From a virus: a DNA stretch of 50,958 nucleotides. The notes beneath the pieces were generated by a model. The model had not been told where the DNA came from and ran no database searches. It saw nothing but the letters and a program-made list of their open reading frames with translations. The stretch spans positions 1 through 50,958 of the IMG/VR virus record IMGVR_UViG_3300020469_000068. One strand, written 5' to 3'. The position numbers and the translations under genes are program-made. This document shows, one piece after another, positions 21,101-26,313 of this stretch (position 1 is its first letter; every line of letters starts with the position of its first letter).

Positions 21101-22171
21101 AATTTCATCAAAGAATATTTTAAAGAATGACTCAATGCTTGATTCACTACCTCGAGTATTATAATATTCTACAATCTTTTTATATAAAGCGTTTTTATCT
21201 AAGTTCTTTGCATCAGGTATACCCTTTGCAATTTCCATAGCAATTCTATCGATATAATCATCAGTAGTTTTATCAATATCATGTTCCTGTAAAACTCTTC
21301 GAGTAACATTACTTGGAGAAGCTATTACTTCTGAAACTGAAATCACTGATGATTGTAAAATCGGCAATTCCATATAATCGTCTATTCTATAACCGTAGCC
21401 GGATTCGTTAGGAATTACACTTACTACTTTACCGTTATCAGCAGTGATGTCTAAGGTCAAACCTTTACCGTGTCCACCACTAGCTACAATATTAGAAAAA
21501 TTAACTAAAGTAGTTTTAATCGAGGTTTGACTATTGACAGAAGAAGCTAAAGCAATAGGGTCTATATTACCAGCAATAAATGCTCCAGCATCTCCAGTGT
21601 CTAATGTGTTGAATGACCCACCGGAGTTTCCTCTAAAGACTATACTTGATACGTCATCGGTATTTGAACCAGTCGCAGTATCTGCAAGGCTATCATAAAA
21701 ATCGCATTGTAATGAACCATTATTATTATATGCCATTACCCATGTGTTATACAGAGCAGTACGTGAAGCTCCAGCTCCAACGTTTTTATCCATTTTCAAA
21801 AGAAAATAATTAGCATTTGTTAATCCACGATATGCAATGGCTGAACCAAAATTAAGTGCGGAATTTTCTACATCCGTTAATTTAATATATTGCTGATTAT
21901 AATTTGACGGTACGAAAGAAAAACATTCAGCGCCAACTATTGCAGTTGATTGTAATAAATCCGCATAAGAAATAACTGAACCAGTTCCTGGTGATACTAT
22001 ATTTAATGCTTTAACGATACCATCTTCATTCATGTAATCATAATACTCAGTTAAGAGTTCAATTAGATTACTTGCTTGATTGCGTAATTGGTCTGGTACC
22101 AAGGCTCTAGTCCTTGATGCCTCTACATTATGTGGTACAATTGCGAATGATTCAGTTGATTCGTGCGACAT
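9158..22171 (-). CDS. Giant baseplate/adhesin-like structural protein (4337 aa) with BspA-like LRR segment
   Basis: A single uninterrupted 13-kb frame starting two bases after gp6. Residues 1 to about 1000 look like the conserved baseplate-associated part: an N-terminal RNQASNLIELLTEYYDYMN helix, an IPDAKNLDKNALYKKIVEYY block followed by NTRGSESSIESFFKIFFDE (about 310-350), and a HPAGMKFFTALFLELVK block (about 830). Residues about 1000-3800 are Gly/Ser/Thr/Asn-rich beta-sandwich-like sequence. A PKD-like VDWGDGST strand lies near 3823. Residues about 3890-3990 carry BspA-type leucine-rich repeats (MTSAFENCSALVTLDM, then GMDTSNVTTM). Short modules of the form 'I..GM.V.GTGI.GT..V' recur near residues 560, 3350 and 4050-4230. 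It occupies the gp7 position of T4. Likely a huge wedge-linked adhesin; no enzyme motif was found. Confidence 0.85.
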   Translation of the reverse strand: MSHESTESFAIVPHNVEASRTRALVPDQLRNQASNLIELLTEYYDYMNEDGIVKALNIVSPGTGSVISYADLLQSTAIVGAECFSFVPSNYNQQYIKLTDVENSALNFGSAIAYRGLTNANYFLLKMDKNVGAGASRTALYNTWVMAYNNNGSLQCDFYDSLADTATGSNTDDVSSIVFRGNSGGSFNTLDTGDAGAFIAGNIDPIALASSVNSQTSIKTTLVNFSNIVASGGHGKGLTLDITADNGKVVSVIPNESGYGYRIDDYMELPILQSSVISVSEVIASPSNVTRRVLQEHDIDKTTDDYIDRIAMEIAKGIPDAKNLDKNALYKKIVEYYNTRGSESSIESFFKIFFDEIVSVSYPKEVLFKTSDGDYQGTSAEAVTKEKYYYKKGYDNMRRLHFYRNSTYADVRQGTYFLDIEFGDDFKLGVSNTDLPNTHAIASFPNTHLFSASSVTGGTFTRDSIKNAGVFLKITSDGHLAIGGRLGNWQNDFNATFNNYVDNSTDYPFRSEINLSKQRLRLAISVDSSRTQASAVGNKAVASLNADANGVTSLTLDTSTVTGTIEAGQYMTVGNAIGVGISNQQGSTVVVSYNTSTGALVVTNPVNLNTGQSLEFKRNEFTLTAVKIAALNTAYASAPLTSSLTNASTSGGGVNTVNLYPGAIGSAYNFGSVGSSALKPSLTGAAVENPDGPLYYYGFSFIPTLASDTEMSNFLSNKVVPQNTIIDIDLDNSGSVNITNKGSSIVVAKAIKGGGYDDNPDVTSIPVIEELNYGLSSSGTAYPRVIRWKDTRGYLSDAMKLHDGDYFQEFSYVVRTKLSVDSWETEFNKLVHPAGMKFFTALFLELVKIRKPYQEDTYMPLGDSVEAPNAEGEFFKPPEFKASDPIGTFRLLQNQVSDGSHSPTYQPGWLEYFYNAYLEIILYEFQSAFFAQKQSQFNRMGDVAYNYEKGLKLEGPSDVLSGNAKKAILDTTDDSTTIDERYIELDGNGTAISTGGELTQESELELKFKLKETSGTSIKGKYLAGTKFRGVADGNFRELSIKGYADNKVEVVVSDYSSTASGRPEDQNDSRVFDAIQCTGTNLNYHTSGHGVKFSDPSVSQETSGNGSGSGDNTYNKRFRGHNVIIFNQTSGTVTSDGDTYAPNKYRHFYFDTYGGSVSGHSTSDEAEHALHDKLKNTESGLIVAIYTYDAAKCKVNATRLGTSVKPTGGYNFDSATGYQYTSGAVGTEGLRWALARYFGAPNRQTEFAQSSDINGERISHSFIGVRNSNTDSSTTVGLDEERCIERISENTGDTAAKTVSLQYQSNTISTAGLSGTPAIPIIRHGPFERDKFYQLPDAEKGLNYSAPLIVDLGTAGTFKTLRVHANGQVMLDDAILRSKKEAASPKNVKEILLENYDFSDAFTSQGFRDIDSLTNRDNSGAIYYDDELNGVVVTGGTRWLNLNNRSIIDNLDTKFEIEVTYKNISNRNIRVYAGLQSLDASNNSLATDRFNTYNWGIASNFLLNAGVEKTFTKTVGGINPPFDPEHGYQDVTTDSASKFDFGAKKFNLVLINNYTNSGALGAHVPSLLIKKVSIKRVDGEAIEFDSIPKYAPEWGIKNILHMNSLDAPQTTFSGSVDLSNTLKESSVSSGITVIKSATTDIKDFKIQFSTGASRYYNLRLPNGEKIGAGNYDISFDFEINSISTGTAYFNFEGVGGHTLGTTATSGTVSLTNLTATESDNRGLYFYADDSDAVVTITNFTLIRKTQVLPALLDSGTVNGVKTNSIAIGTLNRNQKLSGLHEVDDSFTDTNLLSPYLPWTPGDGDNIVNGSQWSMNGSAEEQLRSISTGPFGEKEVTWIAKNSSTDNAQDGGYHSPYVEVNPYKDHKFTFPFKIKSRAGNDGNIYFGVYNAEEAGSSQVGGGRNVGDVSNSSTDIPLIDLAEGSETGLSTYHTRTVQSVTCTANSTIVEVPSSFSISTGNIVLFKHFSNSDFDSSNQELNHGSNYDYYYINRLSDADNGNKRIQLFTNISRTANKITNGGNAAVITSFVNNPQVVKIGAENRYFLGYNLQNTQLESNKWYLVSGYIKATRNVTSDDNARPTFIEGVIPDFVGVWDYSTGKKIENLETKSFQLASTETRRLLVRAYQFYNATSSADEIEFGTPTVEVLDGTERAHEECLTLPKHRVSQYPASINVASAALVNKSTLTGGNTKEFDFRYTISEHDRGATDETVSGESYHAYEAQPITSIPATETSGARPDVIPNGAVLENKILNGELKNAILNAGGNALVLKSGGIKNVDDVSNGHSNILYSGLTATAFTLTDSDYTTSHSGVGAKLLITFGKAGNHYYARSQILEPGCNFREGEIITIADAKIGSSGAPALQIKVSRLAPGKISIPDSTKPLSLVTKPVTFTLEDSISTDSTELNSIGDNRLFDKEVEYEVNFDCKRLYDYNFPSNLYIGGGDKIGSYHNLFGYAGMNNARGNPHVPQSSGNGDGPHEFIFHSSAEGFARIFLSVKEVENGWLLAHNGHTLRVKNTNSDRIGIAKIPQQWQFNNQTISIPDDNFQMDHSARLSADNEAHHNYDGVFPGALNDYGLFMFETEWLTYGENVIQFYSVSGDGMTGAFIEVLPAGANNGLVRDGANKHVVYMDSNTANSKIVLDNVTDRDATRYTGRSVEASAIVNAHEKKHAFAYKLENLNIRKKRKLIYKGKFQSIVADPPVTFTGSVNTDPNYGTAAYRPLDVSSITAVDGALATGGQVIVPSIETYDSDAQVGNKKSGSTLYLGIPKGNYGVLKFIATSQNIHYVDFGSDRTIFPYDVTTGDRTYTPNTQYEISGQVFIPSGNSKLQKLCVMAGVNPRKLSETRGQPVSDANGNPLFKNTKGTHQINTGPCAGFDYLSTDKTVITTKGSWVPFTHKFFTRSDTEDPTPVFRFVSNLNGNAIPERDVAAYSGDASGEYFYIKSLRVKEGVDPDLAEGKEIIDARRETIINVIDRRKYDLKSNTPGIGEDSLFSTRIKFGAATNTYKLRMGDNTKPYSNSLLTLDTLNGQESNLLAGNLPFPLNASTLTASYGNEHINIHTTTSGNESNTPADLINSPNFFTPVGNPTKINSGSSNSPYTTTYENIGKMDLTPFGGRDAIWEARNTDNTFRVLRKFTRTTAGTGFTGASGGKTYSNVPIIDTGSKAVGKGGLANVIVQNSGVIQSVTMVSGKGGFNYGRNQTAIFGIPMKFAVGPKFNAASARDDATKDIPISELVAGQRATVKTVGNNSPREWRSIHPTGLAGTFTPSVGDIFTATGPLKDYGLSTLPSNFETNGMGTVTVSDAYGDSPEAVSAKINGNQTAPSIAGKSQVTGTATSTTNYNIGNSPATTMGAIEPGMRVTGTGISGTVTVASVNYEGTKGDNDTGKSVIPIVLSQAATISNNTTLTFRPATRTINLKERAAKTGTVGSGVLKAGMKETLYIGSPLNIKSIVHQSPGQTQVVTDYFTNSLTDGQVVAYEDPLFGLEKGTGEVIKGNISEDPTGDDSPGNVSTNFSYFDGGFRTPSVAVDSKRMYRFSVWVKQSDTTFSADSPGSSSYTSDMGAHKIIRWRGATDAAITTPLEVSNGNTQTPIGTFINDFDIGPNSATSVAESAKGNNDKWLLFVAHIHPASTDPTGFSAHADSGIYLAGNTNKISTVTNTKQGDWIFSSNIAHIKVDCLIQGNPRNTEDPVQFYSPRVDLVDGSEPSLKELVEGEFTYKTNLQMTSKEIPVISWRGVISDNKKTLGEYFHAIEDDKFSVKLNESFTVNNKTTNYTDIAEEKFTPIPSSTDSVFNVNFSAANGFTGTNASIILPLQNVSGAMGAFVDWGDGSTNIIKFTGDKDLYHTYTGGVGNTYDIKISGSYHVLNSSSTTSASSSTASSSAKTTARANWKNSLETAYIGNNPFSSTGMITMFKDCVKLKSVTTVAGVTNTSAVTDMTSAFENCSALVTLDMRGMDTSNVTTMANLAKLSSATSGTLKVIGLHSRNINSLVRGTAGGLKDAFLNNKINTDELNRCYLTWSQNSSLPSGVFITGAITGGTATAAVTAKINQKFAKAASSVASGSNTITLKDFTNGETQTIADLAVGDIVKSQNAGFPSGMTVVIGSIVGNVITIVRQDNGAAANLTQNITTNVQFQFPSIAGHTVIPVDTFTGASGNAIGSIEVGMTVDMGDADFPNPGTVTAVGARTITITPALTSTGDGVVGNNSNLVFTSNKLKLTGTLSGTIVNGMTVSGTGISGTPKVTDATNQAEPVISAVIAAPGTNAMTIQFTDADKFNAHFGSSNYKNILAKTTQLDSSATVDSVLTNPVTSKAVLTTSHTSSASSITGKNWIITDGGVV

Positions 22172-22173
22172 AT

Positions 22174-24036
22174 TTAAGCGTCCCTAGTAAACGTATTATA
22201 TTTAGATGACCCAGCCGACCCTGCGATACTCATGTTATCAATATCTCCAGTGATACTAGTTGCGTCTATATCAATTTGTAAAATTTTCTTTTTCTCTGAA
22301 ATAATATCATCGGATGCTGGTCGTACTTTTATTTGTACACTCTGATCGTTATCATTTAATAAACCAGCCAAATCAACTAATCCAGTTGACGGATATACAA
22401 ATCCAATTTTATTGTTTGTTCGAACTATCTGTCCGTCCGCGCCTATTTTAAATGAATAAACTCTTCTCTTTTGAGTATCACCTACTATAGGCTCATCTGC
22501 CAATCTAACGTTCTCTCCACCTACTACAATATCTGAAGTTGCGATCATTGAGCTGGCCTGTTGAACATCACCATCGAGCGAAAATCCAAAGTCGGCTGTT
22601 GTGGTATCCGCGGCTGAAGACGTGACTTTAACATTTTTATATGTATATACTCGAGCAGTCGTATTTAAAATTGCTGGACTAAGAGCATCAATCGCAGAAA
22701 CTAAATTAGAATGTCGATATACACCCGCGAAATTATTTAACTTAGTGCTATTATAACTCATTAAGGCCTGTTTAACCGATGCAGATAAAGCTCCGGCTGA
22801 AGAAGACGTCGCAGATGGATCGTATTTATAGAAAATTTCAAAATATATAAAAGTGTATTCGGGGTCTACTATAATTGGTGTTAATCCAACAACTTTTTTC
22901 TTGGCTAAATATGCTAGGATTTCATCTTTCTGAGCTGAAGTTAAAAACTCAGTTGCTGTAGGTTTAACCGATAAGTAAATTCTTCCATATTGAGCAGGTA
23001 CTTCTGTTTCACCACCCCATGCTGCAACGTTTTCAATACCAGTAAATTTTTTCATTATCAAAGACTTATAGTCGTCTGATGTTACTGCTCTTTCTTGAGC
23101 TATAAAAGATAAAGGTGCATTATATTTAATAGAATCGATACCTTCTGCAGCGCTTCCACTGGCAGCCTGAGCCACTGTTGATACAATTACTGATGATTGA
23201 ACTCCAGTCACTTGACCAGATTTAAAAGAGAATACTTTAGCACCATTAGTTAAAGCTCCGTCAGATACTAAGTATGTTAATCTAACTAAACCAGATGCCT
23301 GAGGTCTTTTACCAAATAAGCCATTACCAAATCTAATTTCATAGCTGCCATCTGCATTTTCGTCAATAAAATAAATTTTAGATGTACCATCAACATTTGG
23401 GAAATCAGAAAACAATTCATAAATTTCTGAAACACCAGAGCCATCAAGTGTAGGAAATACTTCAACTTTTAACGTAGAGGTATCAACTTTATTAGAATTA
23501 ATAACAAATCTTTGGTCATAACTATTATCAACAGAATAATTTTCTATTTTAGTAGTACCTTGTTTAATAATTAAATCTCTAAATGTAAATGTATTACCAG
23601 TTCCACTATCAATTTCTACCGTAGCAGCATCCATTGTCTCAAATGAATATGTAATATCATTAATATTTGAAATAAACTGTGTGCCAGCTGGAAGAGTTAA
23701 TGTTCTAGAACTTGTGTCGGAAGCAGCTCTATTAAATACTACATTAACTGTAGCTGCCGGAGCAGTTACAGACTTAGGAGTATATCCAAGAAGCTTAGCC
23801 CTGGAAACCACATTACCACGAACCTGAGCAGAATCAAGGAATGACTCATTCATAGCCATGTGAGAATTTACTGCATTATAATGAGTATTATATGCGAGGA
23901 TGTCCATTAGCTGGTCCATGCCCGACCCAGTAAAATCGTAATCTCTAAATTGCCCGCCTTGTCGCTTAAAGTAACTAATTAAGTTTCCTTTAATTTTATC
24001 GAAATCTAGTTCCGTAGTATTAAATTGTTGTGCCAT
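22174..24036 (-). CDS. 6: Baseplate wedge protein gp6
   Basis: A 620-residue homologue of T4 gp6 (660 aa), the protein that forms the inner ring joining baseplate wedges. The N-terminus is diagnostic: TELDFDKIKGNLISYFKRQ, FRDYDFTGSGMDQLMDILAYN, then AMNESFLDSAQVRGNVVSRA. The central part has the gpJ/Mu gp47-like wedge fold (YEIRFGNGLFGKRP, VTSDDYKSLIMKKF). It begins one base after gp25 ends and stops two bases before the giant gene, the conserved T4 order 25-6-7. Highly confident. Confidence 0.95.
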   Translation of the reverse strand: MAQQFNTTELDFDKIKGNLISYFKRQGGQFRDYDFTGSGMDQLMDILAYNTHYNAVNSHMAMNESFLDSAQVRGNVVSRAKLLGYTPKSVTAPAATVNVVFNRAASDTSSRTLTLPAGTQFISNINDITYSFETMDAATVEIDSGTGNTFTFRDLIIKQGTTKIENYSVDNSYDQRFVINSNKVDTSTLKVEVFPTLDGSGVSEIYELFSDFPNVDGTSKIYFIDENADGSYEIRFGNGLFGKRPQASGLVRLTYLVSDGALTNGAKVFSFKSGQVTGVQSSVIVSTVAQAASGSAAEGIDSIKYNAPLSFIAQERAVTSDDYKSLIMKKFTGIENVAAWGGETEVPAQYGRIYLSVKPTATEFLTSAQKDEILAYLAKKKVVGLTPIIVDPEYTFIYFEIFYKYDPSATSSSAGALSASVKQALMSYNSTKLNNFAGVYRHSNLVSAIDALSPAILNTTARVYTYKNVKVTSSAADTTTADFGFSLDGDVQQASSMIATSDIVVGGENVRLADEPIVGDTQKRRVYSFKIGADGQIVRTNNKIGFVYPSTGLVDLAGLLNDNDQSVQIKVRPASDDIISEKKKILQIDIDATSITGDIDNMSIAGSAGSSKYNTFTRDA

Positions 24037-24037
24037 A

Positions 24038-24472
24038 TTATCTTAACCTCTCTAAGTAAAAATCAACTGTTTGTTCATTTGCTACACTTGTTACATTAAA
24101 TGTTACTGTAACATGTACCGAATTTTCATCTAACTCTTCTTGAAGTTGAACTCTTATAGAATTAATTCTAGGCTCAAAAGAATTTAACATATCTTTTATA
24201 TTCTGTCTAATTGTTTCGTATACAAATGGATTAGCATTTTCAAATAGTTGATGCGTTATATTACTTCCTACAGTTGGTTGAAACGGTCGGTCTCCTTTAT
24301 TTGTTAATAGTAAATTTTTAACTGAGTTCTTTACCGCGTCAATGTCTGTTAATGGTGTGATATCATTAAACGCAGGATGTTTAGTTAAACTCAAATCCAA
24401 GTCAGAATACACCCTATCCGAGGTAGGTACTATAATCTGTGATTTCCCTTGGTTGTAATCTGAGTAACTCAT
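24038..24472 (-). CDS. 25: Baseplate wedge protein gp25
   Basis: A 144-residue member of the GPW/gp25 family (T4 gp25 is 132 aa). The family core is plain: AVKNSVKNLLLTNKGDRPFQ, then PTVGSNITHQLFE, and a C-terminal VTFNVTSVANEQTVDFYLER strand pair. It acts in the wedge at the sheath-baseplate interface. It is followed directly by gp6. A TATAAATA late box ends 6 bases before the ATG, and there is no Shine-Dalgarno sequence in the usual place, so its own late transcript would be practically leaderless. Confidence 0.93.
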   Translation of the reverse strand: MSYSDYNQGKSQIIVPTSDRVYSDLDLSLTKHPAFNDITPLTDIDAVKNSVKNLLLTNKGDRPFQPTVGSNITHQLFENANPFVYETIRQNIKDMLNSFEPRINSIRVQLQEELDENSVHVTVTFNVTSVANEQTVDFYLERLR

Positions 24473-24478
24473 ATCAAC

Positions 24479-24486
24479 TATTTATA
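24479..24486 (-). promoter_or_regulatory. Late promoter box placed 6 bases before the gp25 ATG
   Basis: TATAAATA on the minus strand followed by GTTGAT and ATG. With T4-like spacing (box at about -13 to -6) transcription would begin one base before the start codon, leaving no room for a ribosome binding site. Confidence 0.65.
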
Positions 24487-24510
24487 TAAAAAGCTGATGT
24501 TTTTTTCAGA

Positions 24511-26001
24511 TTAAGATTGAGAATGCATATATCCTAACTTAGAAAGACGCACATGCTCTGGGTATGTGTTAACAAAAATAGTACTTCCTGATTTATACAT
24601 ATAATGTGGCTGGAATGAACTAGAAGAATACACCTCTAGTTGCTCTCTTTGTTCGTCACTAACATCAGCAAAGGTTTGTACTTCATACATAGGACGATTC
24701 CCGCCCAAGGGTTTTATTAAAAACTCTTTATAATCGGGTAGCTCTGATACTACATCTTTAAATAATTTCCCTTGTGCATATGCAGTTCTAGAAGCCAATG
24801 CGCTTAAACCATTACTCATTTTGGCTTCGAACATTGCCTTTAATACATCTTCTACTATAGTTTTATAATTCTCATCGGCTACTGTACCACCGGCAGCATT
24901 TGAATAATCTATTAAACTATAATTTACCGGAGCTTTCGAAGCAGTATAATTTTCGGGTGATAATTTAAATGCTGGTAGTATTCTAGTTTTAGCTAGTTTA
25001 GTTTTAAATAAAGCTCTAAATTTAGTTCCATAATTAGAAGTACCTTCTGAAAGTCCATAACCGTGGTGCATATAATAATGTTTGGCTATTGGTTCGTCAA
25101 ATAATGTCATATCAGAATAGTCTTCTCCACCTTCCGAGAAAAATGATTTGACCATTTGTTCAGTAGCTTCAACGCTTTTTAACATTTCAGACAAATGTGT
25201 TTTTGTATTATAAAGAAGGCACGCTTTATTTACTTTATCTGGTGGTGTTTCACCATTTACTAAATAATATTCATATACTGAAGCACCGGGATATGATTCA
25301 AAAAATGTTTTGGGTAAGCCTCTTTTGACCTTTGAAAGATATGCTCGTTTAGTTATTTCTTTGTATTCTTTTGTTGTACTTTTAAATTTATCCTCTAACG
25401 GCTTCTTCACGGCTTCAATTGCAATTCTTATTTTAGCATCGGCTTCTTTAGCCATAATTTCTGTTATGTCTGAACCCGAAACATTATCTTCGTCTTTTAT
25501 CTCTACCTCATCTGCTTTTACCACAGCAGCAGGAACAGCTTCTTTCTTCGCAGGTTCTGTAGAATCTTGAGCAATTAGTGGTTTCTCTACGGCTTTACCA
25601 TTTTCTAATTCAACATCTTTTTGTTTACATATATCAAGTTTAAGTGCTTCTAAAGGATTTTGCGCTATTTTTCCAAGAGTGTCAAGGGTGTCTTGAAGAT
25701 CGTCAATAGCATCACCCCACTGAGCTTCAAACTCACTTAATTTATCAGCCCAGCCTTCAGTTTTATTTGCAATAGCATTTTTAAGTTCATCTAATTCTTT
25801 TTGAAAGTCTGGTAATTTAGGAATTTCTGGCACAGCAGCTTTTAAATCTGCTAATAATTTTGCCTTAGCTGCTTTTATTTCGGCTAAAGCCCCACTAACG
25901 TCAACACCAGGAACTTTAATAGCAGCCATTTTTTCTTTCAATGCATTTTTAGCATCTTGAACTGCTTTTAATAAAGGATTTTCTCCACATGGAAATGACA
26001 T
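24511..26001 (-). CDS. Coiled-coil tail protein between PAAR tip and gp25 (unknown)
   Basis: A 496-residue protein. Residues 1 to about 135 are Ala/Lys/Glu-rich helix with several proline breaks (DLKAAVPEIPKLPDFQKELD). A charged linker follows (about 140-200, rich in Glu/Lys/Val). Then there is a globular part with an aromatic C-terminus (YSSSSFQPHYMYKSGSTIFV). N-terminal Cys5 is in MSFPCGENP. I do not recognise a named family, though position (after the spike tip, before gp25) suggests a baseplate hub or wedge-hub linker. The ATG follows the PAAR stop by 6 bases. Structural role is inference. Confidence 0.75.
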   Translation of the reverse strand: MSFPCGENPLLKAVQDAKNALKEKMAAIKVPGVDVSGALAEIKAAKAKLLADLKAAVPEIPKLPDFQKELDELKNAIANKTEGWADKLSEFEAQWGDAIDDLQDTLDTLGKIAQNPLEALKLDICKQKDVELENGKAVEKPLIAQDSTEPAKKEAVPAAVVKADEVEIKDEDNVSGSDITEIMAKEADAKIRIAIEAVKKPLEDKFKSTTKEYKEITKRAYLSKVKRGLPKTFFESYPGASVYEYYLVNGETPPDKVNKACLLYNTKTHLSEMLKSVEATEQMVKSFFSEGGEDYSDMTLFDEPIAKHYYMHHGYGLSEGTSNYGTKFRALFKTKLAKTRILPAFKLSPENYTASKAPVNYSLIDYSNAAGGTVADENYKTIVEDVLKAMFEAKMSNGLSALASRTAYAQGKLFKDVVSELPDYKEFLIKPLGGNRPMYEVQTFADVSDEQREQLEVYSSSSFQPHYMYKSGSTIFVNTYPEHVRLSKLGYMHSQS

Positions 26002-26007
26002 AATATT

Positions 26008-26298
26008 TTAACCTCCTGCAAAAACGTTTGATGAACCTGCCGCTACTGAAGTACATCCACTAATACCATCACCAACTCTTCCGCATCCTAATCCATTTAC
26101 CTTTACCGTAGACGACCCTGCTGCTATTGGAGCAGAATGAGAACCACATGGAGAAGGTGGTAGTTTATGACCAGTATTATTATCGCCTTGCCTAGATACT
26201 GGAATCCCATTGGCGAAGACATTACTACTCCCCGCCGCTCTCACCATTCCACTACAGTGAGCCACATCTGCATCTCCTATTCTTGTTACTGCTGGCAT
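26008..26298 (-). CDS. PAAR-repeat baseplate spike tip (gp5.4-like)
   Basis: A 96-residue PAAR protein (T4 gp5.4 is 97 aa). It is rich in Gly, Cys and His with the repeating 'AAGSSxVxxNGxxxxRxGD' pattern: SGMVRAAGSSNVFANGIPVS, then IAAGSSTVKVNGLGCGRVGD, then TSVAAGSSNVFAGG. His and Cys residues (H13, C14, H43, C51, H54, C72, C82) fit the metal-bound cone that caps the gp5 needle. It sits downstream of gp5 and the GH10 gene. A TATAAATA box is exactly 5 bases before its ATG. Confidence 0.92.
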   Translation of the reverse strand: MPAVTRIGDADVAHCSGMVRAAGSSNVFANGIPVSRQGDNNTGHKLPPSPCGSHSAPIAAGSSTVKVNGLGCGRVGDGISGCTSVAAGSSNVFAGG

Positions 26299-26303
26299 AT
26301 CTC

Positions 26304-26311
26304 TATTTATA
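26304..26311 (-). promoter_or_regulatory. Late promoter box 5 bases before the PAAR-protein ATG
   Basis: TATAAATA, then GAGAT, then ATG on the minus strand. With the T4 late spacing the first transcribed base would be the A of the start codon, giving a leaderless mRNA. The box is in the 15-base gap between the GH10 gene and the PAAR gene, so it is not explained by coding. Confidence 0.65.
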
Positions 26312-26313
26312 TC

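Noticed and set aside
22823-22830. TATAAATA on the minus strand inside gp6
   Set aside because: Encodes conserved residues (FYKYDPS) in the middle of the gene and is not near any start codon.
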